Origin: JAJPKK01 sp963807015
GTDB taxonomy: Bacteria > Pseudomonadota > Alphaproteobacteria > Rhizobiales > Xanthobacteraceae
Direction of reading: 5' to 3'
Length of the DNA: 64,000 nucleotides
Assembly: GCA_963807015.1 (NCBI GenBank)
Contig: CAWEAS010000002.1
Span: 62,001-126,000 of the forward strand
How positions within the stretch are numbered: position 1 is the stretch's first letter; each line of letters begins with the position of its first letter. The notes under the pieces were generated by a model that saw only the letters and a program-made list of their open reading frames with translations, made no database searches and was not told where the DNA came from. Both the position numbers and the translations under genes were made by a program. Positions 16,468 to 24,867 of this stretch are shown here, one piece after another.

Positions 16468-17460
16468 GTGACCGATTTGGCGCTATCCGACAGCACTGTG
16501 GCTGCGGCGGGCCGGGTATCACACTCGCGGCTGTATCGTCAGCTGCAACTGACTGATAGGTTTTTTGGTCACCTCACGCTCGCCACTGCCGTGCTGGTGC
16601 TGGTGCTACTGGGCGGCGTCATTCTTTCACTGTTCATCGGCGCGCTGCCCGCATTACAAGCTTTCGGCCTCGACTTCTTGATCAGTGATCGTTGGAATCC
16701 TGTCACCGAGAGATTCGGTGCCTTCGCGGCAATTTACGGGACTCTCGTTACCGCTTTCATTGCCATGCTGATGGCGGTGCCGCTCGGCCTGCTGATCGCA
16801 TTGTTCCTGACCGAACTGTGCCCGATGTGGCTGCGCCGTCCGATCGGCATTGCAATCGAACTGCTCGCGGGTATCCCGAGCATCATTTACGGCATCTGGG
16901 GACTGTTCGTCTTCGCGCCGTTCCTGCAAAGGAACGTGCAGCCGTTCCTGATCGACGCGTTCGGAAACGTTCCGGTGCTGTCCACGCTCTTTGAAGGGCC
17001 GCCTTACGGCATCGGCATGCTGACAGCCGGCATGATCCTCGCGATCATGGTACTGCCCTTCATCACATCGATCACTCGCGACGTCTTCGAGGCGGTTCCG
17101 CCCGTGCTCAAGGAGGCGGCCTATGGCATCGGCTGCACGACGTACGAGGTCGTACGGCATGTGGTGCTTCCCTATACCCGGACCGGCGTCATCGGCGGCG
17201 TCATGCTGGCGCTCGGACGTGCGCTCGGCGAAACCATGGCGGTGACCTTCGTGATCGGCAATGCCCATCACGTATCAATGTCAATCCTCGCGCCCGCGAC
17301 CACGATTTCCGCGACCATCGCCAACGAATTCACCGAGGCGGTGGGCGATCTCTACACCTCGGCGTTGATCGCGCTTGGTCTCATTCTTTTCGCGATCACT
17401 TTCATTGTGCTGGCCGCCGCGCGCCTGCTGCTGCTGCGACTCGATCGGCGGGTCGGGTGA
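16468..17460 (+). CDS. pstC: Phosphate ABC transporter permease PstC
   Basis: Inner-membrane half of the Pst channel, 330 residues from GTG 16468. That start is chosen because GGGAGG lies seven bases before it; in-frame ATG codons at 16402 and 16444 lack such a site. Six or more membrane segments. Family motifs: AIYGTLVTAFIAMLMAVPLG, ELLAGIPSIIYGIWGLFVFAP, the EAA-type loop KEAAYGIGCTTYEVVRHVVL, and GRALGETMAVTFVIGN. About 170 bases separate it from pstS, longer than the other spacings in the operon; pstA follows four bases after its stop. Confidence 0.95.
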   Translation: MTDLALSDSTVAAAGRVSHSRLYRQLQLTDRFFGHLTLATAVLVLVLLGGVILSLFIGALPALQAFGLDFLISDRWNPVTERFGAFAAIYGTLVTAFIAMLMAVPLGLLIALFLTELCPMWLRRPIGIAIELLAGIPSIIYGIWGLFVFAPFLQRNVQPFLIDAFGNVPVLSTLFEGPPYGIGMLTAGMILAIMVLPFITSITRDVFEAVPPVLKEAAYGIGCTTYEVVRHVVLPYTRTGVIGGVMLALGRALGETMAVTFVIGNAHHVSMSILAPATTISATIANEFTEAVGDLYTSALIALGLILFAITFIVLAAARLLLLRLDRRVG

Positions 17461-17464
17461 CTGC

Positions 17465-18307
17465 ATGAACCCCTACGCGCGCCGTCGTCTCAAGAACACG
17501 ATCGTGCTGACGCTTTCGGGCGCCGCGACTCTGTTCGGGCTCGGCTGGCTGGTGATGATTCTTGGTACGCTCGTTTATCAGGGCATCAGCGGGTTATCCC
17601 TCGGGGTATTCACCCAGATGACTCCTCCGCCCGGATCCGACGGCGGTCTGCTCAATCCAATCGTCGGCAGCCTCATGCTGACGTTCATCGCAGTCGCGAT
17701 TGGGACGCCCGTTGGAATCCTCGCTGGAACCTACATGGCCGAATACGGCCGCTATGCGAAGCTCAGCACGGTGGTCCGGTTCATCAACGACATCCTGCTG
17801 AGCGCTCCCTCAATTGTGATCGGCCTGTTCGTCTACGAGATCATGGTCGCGCCGATGGGACACTTCTCCGGATGGTCGGGAGTCGTGGCGCTTGCGATCA
17901 TCGTCATACCAGTCGTGGTGCGCACCACCGAGGACATGCTGTTGCTGGTGCCGAGGGAGTTGCGCGAGGCTGCGACCGCGCTTGGGATGCCCCGCGCCCA
18001 CGTGATCCGCCATGTCGCCTACCGGGCCGCGCGCGCCGGCATCATCACCGGCATGCTGCTGGCGATCGCCCGCATCAGCGGCGAGACTGCGCCGCTCCTG
18101 TTCACGGCGCTTAACAACCAGTTCTTCAGCGGCAATCTCAACGGACCGATCGCGAGTTTGCCGGTTGTCATTTTTCAGTTCGCGTTGAGCCCATATGCGG
18201 ACTGGCAGAAGCTCGCCTGGATCGGCGCGCTCATCATCACTTTCGCGGTATTGGCGCTGAGCATCACGGCGCGCGCTTTGGGAAGTCGTCATGGAGTCAA
18301 TGACTAG
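17465..18307 (+). CDS. pstA: Phosphate ABC transporter permease PstA
   Basis: Second channel subunit of the Pst importer, 280 residues from ATG 17465, which lies just after the pstC stop. Motifs typical of PstA: GGLLNPIVGSLMLTFIAVAI, a conserved ILLSAPSIVIGLFVYEI, then the docking loop REAATALGMPRAHVIRHV and ARISGETAPLLFTALNNQFF. Six membrane segments. The 3' end overlaps the pstB start by 17 bases, so the two are translationally coupled. Confidence 0.95.
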   Translation: MNPYARRRLKNTIVLTLSGAATLFGLGWLVMILGTLVYQGISGLSLGVFTQMTPPPGSDGGLLNPIVGSLMLTFIAVAIGTPVGILAGTYMAEYGRYAKLSTVVRFINDILLSAPSIVIGLFVYEIMVAPMGHFSGWSGVVALAIIVIPVVVRTTEDMLLLVPRELREAATALGMPRAHVIRHVAYRAARAGIITGMLLAIARISGETAPLLFTALNNQFFSGNLNGPIASLPVVIFQFALSPYADWQKLAWIGALIITFAVLALSITARALGSRHGVND

Positions 18308-19130
18308 CGTAAACGTGGCGGTCACGCCGTCGTTGCCGGCTTCGGCCGGTCCCGCGGCCGATTCAGCCGGCAAGCTCGCGGAAAAGGTCTTGGTCCGCGA
18401 ACTGAATTTCTTTTACGGGGGGAACAAGGCCCTCAAGAACGTCAATGTGCCGCTTTATCAGAACCGAGTGACGGCTTTCATCGGCCCCTCGGGCTGCGGA
18501 AAATCGACGCTCCTGCGTGCGCTCAATCGCATCTACGATCTCTATCCCGCTCAGCGCGCGGAGGGCGAGGTACTGCTCGACGGCAAGAACATTCTTGGTC
18601 CGAACCAGGATCTCAACCTGCTGCGGGCGCGCATTGGCATGGTGTTCCAGAAGCCGACACCGTTCCCCATGTCGATTTACGAGAACATCGCTTTTGGCGT
18701 GCGCCTGTTCGAAAATCTCGGTCGCAGCGACCTTGACGAGCGCGTTCAGTCGGCGCTGCGTCGCGCCGCGATTTGGGACGAGGTCAAGGACAAGCTTCAG
18801 GCTAACGGCCTGAGCCTGTCCGGCGGTCAACAGCAGCGCCTTTGTATTGCGCGCACCATCGCCGTGCGCCCCGAGGTGATCCTGCTCGATGAGCCATGTT
18901 CGGCGCTCGATCCGATTTCGACGGCCAAGATCGAAGAGCTGATCGACGAACTCAAGGACGATTACACGATCGCGATCGTGACCCACAACATGCAGCAGGC
19001 CGCGCGCGTGTCCGATTATACGGCCTTCATGTATCTCGGCGAGTTGGTCGAGTTCGACACCACGAGCAAGATGTTTACGTCGCCGGCAGACCGGCGGACC
19101 CAGGACTACATCACCGGACGCTTCGGCTGA
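18291..19130 (+). CDS. pstB: Phosphate ABC transporter ATPase PstB
   Basis: ATPase that drives phosphate uptake, 279 residues. The start at 18291 lies inside the pstA end. The N-terminal 30 residues are low-complexity and longer than in E. coli PstB; the family core starts at VLVRELNFFYGGNKALKNV. Walker A GPSGCGKS (65-72), signature LSGGQQQ, Walker B ILLDEPCSALDP and H-loop IVTHNMQQAARVSDY are all intact. The C-terminus TQDYITGRFG is diagnostic for PstB. Confidence 0.97.
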   Translation: MESMTSVNVAVTPSLPASAGPAADSAGKLAEKVLVRELNFFYGGNKALKNVNVPLYQNRVTAFIGPSGCGKSTLLRALNRIYDLYPAQRAEGEVLLDGKNILGPNQDLNLLRARIGMVFQKPTPFPMSIYENIAFGVRLFENLGRSDLDERVQSALRRAAIWDEVKDKLQANGLSLSGGQQQRLCIARTIAVRPEVILLDEPCSALDPISTAKIEELIDELKDDYTIAIVTHNMQQAARVSDYTAFMYLGELVEFDTTSKMFTSPADRRTQDYITGRFG

Positions 19131-19192
19131 ACCGGAGATGATCCGCAAGCCACGACGATCCGAATGCGACCGAGCAAGGAGCGCAGGCATCC

Positions 19193-19912
19193 ATGGCGAT
19201 GACTGAACATACGATCAAGGCATTCGATGCCGATCTCCAGGAGCTGGCGCGCATGATCGCCGAAATGGGCGGTATGGCCGAGCGCTTGATCGGCGATTCC
19301 GTCGACGCTCTCAGTCGGCGCGATACGGCGCTGTCCCAAAGTGTCATCGCGGCTGATACTAAGATCGACACCTTGCAGCGCGAGATCGAGGAAAAAGCGA
19401 TCCTCACGATTGCGCGCCGCCAACCGATGGCGGTGGATCTCCGCGATGTCGTCGGAGCCCTTCGCGTCTCTAACGATCTCGAGCGTATCGGTGACCTCGC
19501 CAAGAATATCGCCAAGCGCGTCGAAGTTCTCGATAGCGAATTGAACCTCGCCAAAGTGATGCGTGGCGTCGAGCACATGACTGACCTCGTGCTTACCCAG
19601 ATCAAAGATGTGCTCGATGCTTTCGCCCGCCGCGACGTGGCCAAGGCGTTGGCGGTGTGGCGGGGCGACGAGGAGATCGACGCCGTCAACAACTCGCTAT
19701 TCCGCGAACTCCTCACCTACATGATGGAGGATCCCCGCAACATCAGCGTGTGCATCCACTTGCTGTTCGTCGCCAAGAACATCGAGCGCATGGGCGACCA
19801 TGCCACCAATATCGCCGAGACCATCTACTACATGGTTGAGGGTCGCGCGCTTCCCGACGAGCGGCCCAAGGGCGATACCACGAGCACCACCAATGTTCCG
19901 TACCGAACCTGA
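19193..19912 (+). CDS. phoU: Phosphate signalling protein PhoU
   Basis: Cytoplasmic all-helical protein that links Pst transport state to the PhoR kinase and damps the Pho response when phosphate is plentiful. It has 239 residues, made of two similar three-helix halves. Each half carries the metal-binding helix motif: NDLERIGDLAKNIAKR in the first and KNIERMGDHATNIAETIYY in the second. Located between pstB and phoB with short gaps, the standard position. Confidence 0.96.
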   Translation: MAMTEHTIKAFDADLQELARMIAEMGGMAERLIGDSVDALSRRDTALSQSVIAADTKIDTLQREIEEKAILTIARRQPMAVDLRDVVGALRVSNDLERIGDLAKNIAKRVEVLDSELNLAKVMRGVEHMTDLVLTQIKDVLDAFARRDVAKALAVWRGDEEIDAVNNSLFRELLTYMMEDPRNISVCIHLLFVAKNIERMGDHATNIAETIYYMVEGRALPDERPKGDTTSTTNVPYRT

Positions 19913-19951
19913 CCCTGAGGTCTCTACTCAAGAGGAAATGATGAGGCAACG

Positions 19952-20653
19952 ATGTCGGCGCGCATCCTGATCGTCGAGGACGAGGAGCCCCTGACCCTCC
20001 TGCTGCGCTACAATCTGGAGGCGGAGGGCTACGCCGTCGAGTCAGCGGTCCGCGGCGATGAAGCTGATCTCAAGCTCAAGGAGAATACGCCGGATCTCGC
20101 CGTGATCGATTGGATGATCCCGGGCCTCTCCGGCATCGAATTGATCCGCCGCCTGCGCGCCCGCCCGGAGACTCAGTCCTTGCCAATCATCATGCTCACG
20201 GCGCGCGGCGAGGAGACTGAGCGCGTTCGTGGACTCGCGACAGGCGCCGACGATTACATCGTCAAGCCGTTCTCGGTGCCCGAGCTGTTGGCGCGGGTGC
20301 GCGCCTTGTTGCGACGCACAAAGCCCGAGCGCGTTGCCGGCGTGCTTGCCGCCGGCGATATCGAGCTTGATCGCGAGAAGAAACGGGTCGCGCGCGGGGG
20401 TCGGGATGTCCCGCTTGGACCGACCGAATTCCGCCTGCTTGAATTTTTGATGGAAAATCCCGGACGCGTCTTTTCGCGGGAGCAATTGCTCGATCGCGTC
20501 TGGGGCCGGGATGTCTACATCGATGAGCGCACCGTCGACGTCCATGTCGGCCGTTTGCGCAAGGCGCTCAACCGCGGCCGCGCCGCCGACCCGATCCGAA
20601 CCGTACGTGGTGCGGGCTACGCTCTTAACGACCGCTTCGTGAAGTCGGCGTAG
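19952..20653 (+). CDS. phoB: Phosphate regulon response regulator PhoB
   Basis: OmpR-family transcription factor that binds Pho boxes when phosphorylated by PhoR, 233 residues. Receiver domain 1-120 with acidic pocket E9/D10/E11, phosphoacceptor D53 (AVIDWMIPG) and K105 (YIVKPFSVPEL). The winged-helix output domain starts at about 130 (GDIELDREKKRVARGG) with the recognition-helix region RTVDVHVGRLRKAL. GAGG five bases before the ATG supports the start. Last gene of the locus; its likely targets in this window are the Pho boxes before phoR and pstS. Confidence 0.97.
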   Translation: MSARILIVEDEEPLTLLLRYNLEAEGYAVESAVRGDEADLKLKENTPDLAVIDWMIPGLSGIELIRRLRARPETQSLPIIMLTARGEETERVRGLATGADDYIVKPFSVPELLARVRALLRRTKPERVAGVLAAGDIELDREKKRVARGGRDVPLGPTEFRLLEFLMENPGRVFSREQLLDRVWGRDVYIDERTVDVHVGRLRKALNRGRAADPIRTVRGAGYALNDRFVKSA

Positions 20654-20781
20654 CCGCAGCGCCCGTCATCGCAATTCCGTCGGAAGCGCGCCCTTGCGCG
20701 CGCGTTGGTGCGACCGCAAAAGGGCCAATGACTTCGCGACCCAATGCGTTGCGTGATGAACTCTACGAAGTGCTGCGAAAC

Positions 20782-21288
20782 TTAACCGCGTGCGGGTCGC
20801 CGGTCGCGCCGACGATCGGCAGTCGGTTGATAGGCGATCCGCGAGTGGTGGCCGCAATACGGCAGGCCTTCGATCGTCTTGCCGCCGCAGAAAAAGAAGT
20901 CCGGCGAGCTCGGATCGCCGATCGGCCATCGGCACTTGCTCTCACTGAGCTCCAGGATCGTGCAGCGCTGCCCCATCGGAATAATATTTTCGATCAACGC
21001 GGGCTCGGGCTCGAGATCGGTCTCGTAGACGTGCATGGGCGCGAGAGCGGTGTTGCCGCGAATGCTGGGCCGGGCAATGCGCATCATGTGCGAGTGCGCG
21101 CGCGGTTTGCGTTGCCGCGGCACCGAGGTCGAGGGCGATTTGGCGCGCCCGGAAAGGCCAAGCCGGTGCACCTTGCCGATCACCGAATTGCGCGAAATGC
21201 CGCCGAGTTCTGCTGCGATCTGGCTTGCCGACAACCCCTCGCCCCAGAGCTTTTTCAGCAGTTCAACCCGATCGTCAGTCCAGTTCAT
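20782..21288 (-). CDS. gcrA: Cell-cycle regulator GcrA
   Basis: Alphaproteobacterial transcription factor that acts with sigma-70 RNA polymerase at promoters carrying CcrM-methylated GANTC sites. 168 residues from ATG 21288, supported by AAGGATGG upstream; a longer frame to 21528 has no family similarity before this Met. The N-terminal 45 residues form the helix-turn-helix, MNWTDDRVELLKKLWGEGLS followed by ISRNSVIGKVHRLGLSGR, highly characteristic. The C-terminal part holds CRWPIGDP, FFFCG and YCGHHSRIAYQP, the polymerase-interacting region. Convergent with phoB. Several GANTC sites lie upstream. Confidence 0.96.
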   Translation of the reverse strand: MNWTDDRVELLKKLWGEGLSASQIAAELGGISRNSVIGKVHRLGLSGRAKSPSTSVPRQRKPRAHSHMMRIARPSIRGNTALAPMHVYETDLEPEPALIENIIPMGQRCTILELSESKCRWPIGDPSSPDFFFCGGKTIEGLPYCGHHSRIAYQPTADRRRDRRPARG

Positions 21289-21322
21289 AGCCACCATCCT
21301 TTTGCCCCGAGCGGTGGGATGA

Positions 21323-21485
21323 GATTCGCAGAATCCATCCATGCTCCCCGGCAAGCCCAAAGCTCGCAGCCAGAGATGCTCCGCTCCGATTGAACTTAGA
21401 GAACTGTCCGCCGCACGAGATATCGTACTAACGCGAAGGGACGCTACTATATGGCGTGACTCCCGCGCAAGAGTCCCCGTGAGTC
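21323..21485. promoter_or_regulatory. Cluster of five GANTC (CcrM) sites upstream of gcrA
   Basis: GANTC occurs at 21323-21327, 21331-21335, 21458-21462, 21471-21475 and 21481-21485, the last three within 28 bases. Random expectation is about one per 256 bases. In this bacterial class the adenine of GANTC is methylated by CcrM, and GcrA responds to the methylation state, so the cluster may mark cell-cycle control of gcrA itself. The region 21289-21722 between gcrA and argD otherwise holds only the argD promoter and stem-loop. Confidence 0.5.
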
Positions 21486-21634
21486 CCGCCTGCGGCTCGT
21501 CCACATGTTCTGACCTTCGGATGGTCAATCGAGCCGATTAATCCACAGCGGATCACCACACGCGGTCGGCGGAGGGTCTGCAGCAGCTGAGCCAGCCGCC
21601 CGCTCGCCGACAAATCAATCGCGCGCAGCACGTG

Positions 21635-21663
21635 TTGACCGCTGCATGCGCGCGCAATACATT
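21635..21663 (+). promoter_or_regulatory. Likely promoter of argD-argF-hslO
   Basis: TTGACC (21635-21640) and TACATT (21658-21663) with a 17-base spacer fit a sigma-70 promoter. Transcription would start close to 21670, at the edge of the stem-loop described next. Confidence 0.45.
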
Positions 21664-21670
21664 ATGGTCT

Positions 21671-21692
21671 GTGCCGCCCGGTGAGGCGGCAC
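21671..21692 (+). terminator. Terminator-like stem-loop in the argD leader
   Basis: GTGCCGCC (21671-21678) pairs perfectly with GGCGGCAC (21685-21692) around a six-base loop and is followed by ATTTTATTTT, the layout of an intrinsic terminator. It ends 30 bases before the argD start, so it could act as an attenuator, as a 5' stabilising hairpin, or as a terminator for leftward read-in. No leader peptide is visible. Confidence 0.55.
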
Positions 21693-21722
21693 ATTTTATT
21701 TTCCGCGCAATCCGACGCTAGA

Positions 21723-22958
21723 ATGGACGAATCTGCGGGCCGTGTCGTGACTTCGCACCTGTTGCCAACCTATGCGCGCGTCGACCTCGCTTTCGAGCGG
21801 GGCGAAGGTCCCTGGCTTTATGCCACCAATGGCGATCGCTATCTCGATTTCACCGGTGGCGTCGCCGTCAACGGCTTGGGACACGCCCACCCGCATCTCG
21901 TTGCCGCCCTGAATGAGCAGGCCAGCAAAGTCTGGCACGTCTCTAATCTCTTTCGCATTCCTCAGGCCGAGCGGCTTGCCGAGCGCCTGTGCGCGGAGAC
22001 GTTCGCCGACTTGGTATTCTTCTGCAATTCCGGCGCCGAGGCGATGGAGTGCGTCATCAAGGTGGTGCGAAAGTATCAATACGTGTCGGGCCACCCCGAG
22101 CGCTATCGTATCATTACGTTCGAAGGCGCTTTCCATGGGCGCACTCTCGCGACGCTCGCGGCAGGGGGCCAGAAGAAATATCTGGAGGGCTTCGGACCAC
22201 CGGTCGAAGGTTTCGACCAGGTGCCGTTCGGGGATCTTGAAGCCGTCAAGGCGGTGATCGGACCAGAGACTGCTGCGATTCTGATTGAGCCGATCCAAGG
22301 CGAGGGCGGCGTGCGCGTCGTCCCGACGCCCTTCTTGCGCGCCCTGCGCGAACTCGCCGACCGCAATGGTCTCCTGCTGGCCTTCGATGAGGTGCAAACC
22401 GGCGTCGGTCGTACCGGCAGCTTCTTCGCCTATCAGCGCTACGGGGTCACGCCGGACGTGATGGGAATCGCCAAGGCGATTGGCGGCGGTTTTCCGGTTG
22501 GGGCATGCCTCACTACGGCCGAAGCTGGCAAAGGGATGACCGCCGGCACCCACGGTTCGACGTTCGGCGCCAACCCGTTGGCGATGGCGGTCGGCAATGC
22601 GGTGCTCGATATTGTGCTCGCGCCCGGTTTTCTCGACCGGGTACGACGAAGCGCGATCCTGTTTCGCCAGCGCCTCGCCGAGATCAAGGATCGGCATCCG
22701 AACGTCGTCGCCGACGTGCGTGGCGAAGGCCTGCTGCTCGGCCTTGCTGCCGTCGGTCCGAACGGCGAGCTTGTCGATGCGCTGCGCGGCGAGAAACTGC
22801 TCGCGGTCGCCGCCGGCGATAATGTCGTGCGGATGTTGCCGCCGCTCATCATCGAGGAGCCGGAAATCGCCGAGGCGATTGAACGCATCGACCGCGCCGC
22901 TGATCGCCTTGAGCGCGCGCACCGGGAAAAGAAGGCCGCTGCCGAGGTGAGGTCGTGA
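21723..22958 (+). CDS. argD: Acetylornithine transaminase ArgD
   Basis: PLP enzyme of arginine synthesis converting N-acetylglutamate semialdehyde to acetylornithine, often also acting in lysine synthesis. 411 residues from ATG 21723. Motifs: FCNSGAEAMECVIK (PLP phosphate contact), LLLAFDEVQTGVGRTG with the PLP-binding Asp (about 222), and GIAKAIGGGFPVGA with the Schiff-base Lys (about 251). The tail MLPPLIIEEPEI is typical. Its stop overlaps the argF GTG by four bases (GTGA), so it is translationally coupled. A stem-loop lies just upstream. Confidence 0.95.
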   Translation: MDESAGRVVTSHLLPTYARVDLAFERGEGPWLYATNGDRYLDFTGGVAVNGLGHAHPHLVAALNEQASKVWHVSNLFRIPQAERLAERLCAETFADLVFFCNSGAEAMECVIKVVRKYQYVSGHPERYRIITFEGAFHGRTLATLAAGGQKKYLEGFGPPVEGFDQVPFGDLEAVKAVIGPETAAILIEPIQGEGGVRVVPTPFLRALRELADRNGLLLAFDEVQTGVGRTGSFFAYQRYGVTPDVMGIAKAIGGGFPVGACLTTAEAGKGMTAGTHGSTFGANPLAMAVGNAVLDIVLAPGFLDRVRRSAILFRQRLAEIKDRHPNVVADVRGEGLLLGLAAVGPNGELVDALRGEKLLAVAAGDNVVRMLPPLIIEEPEIAEAIERIDRAADRLERAHREKKAAAEVRS

Positions 22959-23878
22959 GTGCAGCACCTCGCCATTTTCTCGACCTGACCGATGTTGCGC
23001 CGGAGGAACTGCGCGCGATCCTCGCGGACAGCCTCGCCATGAAGAAACGCGGCCGGCGTCGTACCGACGGGGCCTTCGCCGGCAGGACGCTGGCGATGAT
23101 CTTCGACAAGCCTTCGACTCGGACGAGGGTATCGTTCGACGTTGCGATGCGCCAACTCGGCGGCGATGCGATCATGCTCACCGGCCAGGAAATGCAACTC
23201 GGCCGTGGCGAGTCGATTGCCGATACGGCGCGAGTGCTCTCGCGCTACGTCGACGCCATCATGATCCGCACTCTCGAGCACAAGATGCTGCTTGAGCTTG
23301 CGGCCTATGCCACCGTTCCCGTGATCAATGGCCTGACGAAGCGGTCGCATCCGTGCCAGATCATGGCGGACGTCATGACGTTCGAGGAGCATCGTGGCCC
23401 GATCCGCGGCCGCAAGGTGGCGTGGACCGGCGACAGCAACAACGTGCTGGCATCGTGGATGCACGCAGCCCGGCAATTCGAATTCGCGCTTGCGGTGGCA
23501 ACGCCGCCGGAGCTCGCGCCCAAGAAGCCGCTGCTCGATTGGGTGAAATCGTCCGGCGCCGACATCCGGATCGGCAAAGATCCCGAGCAAGCGGCCAAGT
23601 CCGCGGATTGCGTCGTCACCGACACCTGGGTGTCCATGGGCGATCGCAGCGGCGCGCGCCGTCACAATTTGTTGAAGCCGTACCAAGTCAACGCCGCCTT
23701 GATGGCGAAGGCGAAACCCGATGCGGTGTTCATGCATTGCCTGCCTGCACACCGCGGCGAAGAAGTCACCGATGAGGTGATCGACGGACCGCAGTCCGTG
23801 GTGTTCGACGAAGCCGAAAATCGCCTGCATGCCCAGAAGGGCATCTTGGCCTGGTGCCTGGACGCGGATCAGCGATGA
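22955..23878 (+). CDS. argF: Ornithine carbamoyltransferase ArgF
   Basis: Makes citrulline from ornithine and carbamoyl phosphate, 307 residues, GTG start inside the argD stop. Carbamoyl-phosphate site STRTR (54-58), HPCQ (132-135) and the ornithine-side HCLPAHRGEEV (from 261) are all present. Cytoplasmic trimer in known relatives. Its stop overlaps the hslO ATG (ATGA). The argD-argF-hslO order is common in rhizobia. Confidence 0.97.
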   Translation: MSAAPRHFLDLTDVAPEELRAILADSLAMKKRGRRRTDGAFAGRTLAMIFDKPSTRTRVSFDVAMRQLGGDAIMLTGQEMQLGRGESIADTARVLSRYVDAIMIRTLEHKMLLELAAYATVPVINGLTKRSHPCQIMADVMTFEEHRGPIRGRKVAWTGDSNNVLASWMHAARQFEFALAVATPPELAPKKPLLDWVKSSGADIRIGKDPEQAAKSADCVVTDTWVSMGDRSGARRHNLLKPYQVNAALMAKAKPDAVFMHCLPAHRGEEVTDEVIDGPQSVVFDEAENRLHAQKGILAWCLDADQR

Positions 23879-24867
23879 CCGATCTCGGGCTCACCTCTCG
23901 CGCCCCGGCCGACAATACGGCCGACGACACGATCCTGCCGTTCGAGGTTGCGCCCCTTGATCTGCGTGGCCGTGTCGTGCGCCTTGGGCCTGCCCTCGAT
24001 GATATCCTCAGCCGTCATCAGTATCCGCCGCCCGTCTCAAAACTGCTGGGCGAGGCAATCGTATTGACGGTGCTGCTCGGCGCCTCGCTCAAATTCGACG
24101 GCCGGTTCATCCTTCAGACCAAGACCGACGGCCCGGTCCGCATGATCGTGGTCGATTATCGCAGCCCCGGTCAGGTGAGAGCCTGCGCGCAGTTCGATGC
24201 TGCCGCCGTCAGCTCGTCCGCCAAATCTGTCGGCGAATTGATGGGCCGCGGTCATCTCGCGATGACGATCGACCAGGGCCCCGACATGAGCCGCTATCAG
24301 GGGCTGGTCGCACTTTCCGGCGGCAGTCTCGAAGATGCCGCACACGAATATTTTATGCGGTCCGAGCAAATACCGACGAAGGTTCGTCTTGCCGTAGCCG
24401 AGGAAATCCGCGCATCGGCGAACGGCGCGCGCCATCGCTGGCGTGCCGGCGGGCTGTTGCTCCAGTTCCTGCCAAAGAAGGCGGAGCGGATGCGGACGAG
24501 AGATTTCGATCCCGGCGACGCGCCGGCCGGCGTTCAGCCTCATCAGGTCCCGGAGGACGATGCCTGGATCGAAGGGCAAGCGCTTGTTGCCACAGTCGAG
24601 GACGTGGAACTGATCGACCCCGCGATCTCGAGTGAGCGGCTGCTTTACCGCTTGTTTCATGAGCACGGTGTTCGCGTGTTTCGCGCCTCCGATGTTGAAT
24701 CCAAGTGCTCTTGTTCGCGCGACAGCGTGACCAACATGCTCAAGAGCTTTTCCCAGGACGATCGCGATCACATGGTCGAGAACGGGGTGATCTCGGTAAC
24801 GTGCGAGTTCTGCAACAGCAAATACGTCTTCGCGCCGGCTGAGGTCGGCGCCGTGGACCGGGGGTGA
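23875..24867 (+). CDS. hslO: Redox-regulated chaperone Hsp33
   Basis: Holdase chaperone activated by oxidation of a C-terminal zinc centre, 330 residues from ATG 23875. The four zinc cysteines are present as CSC (278 and 280) and CEFC (310 and 313). The N-terminal domain shows ILQTKTDGPVRMIVVDY and the flexible linker lies at about 205-250. It overlaps argF at its start and the next gene at its end (GTGA), so all four genes form one tight run. Confidence 0.95.
   Translation: MTDLGLTSRAPADNTADDTILPFEVAPLDLRGRVVRLGPALDDILSRHQYPPPVSKLLGEAIVLTVLLGASLKFDGRFILQTKTDGPVRMIVVDYRSPGQVRACAQFDAAAVSSSAKSVGELMGRGHLAMTIDQGPDMSRYQGLVALSGGSLEDAAHEYFMRSEQIPTKVRLAVAEEIRASANGARHRWRAGGLLLQFLPKKAERMRTRDFDPGDAPAGVQPHQVPEDDAWIEGQALVATVEDVELIDPAISSERLLYRLFHEHGVRVFRASDVESKCSCSRDSVTNMLKSFSQDDRDHMVENGVISVTCEFCNSKYVFAPAEVGAVDRG

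Noticed and set aside
21696..22967. A 423-codon minus-strand frame opposite argD
   Set aside because: It mirrors argD almost exactly; low-complexity, no family features.
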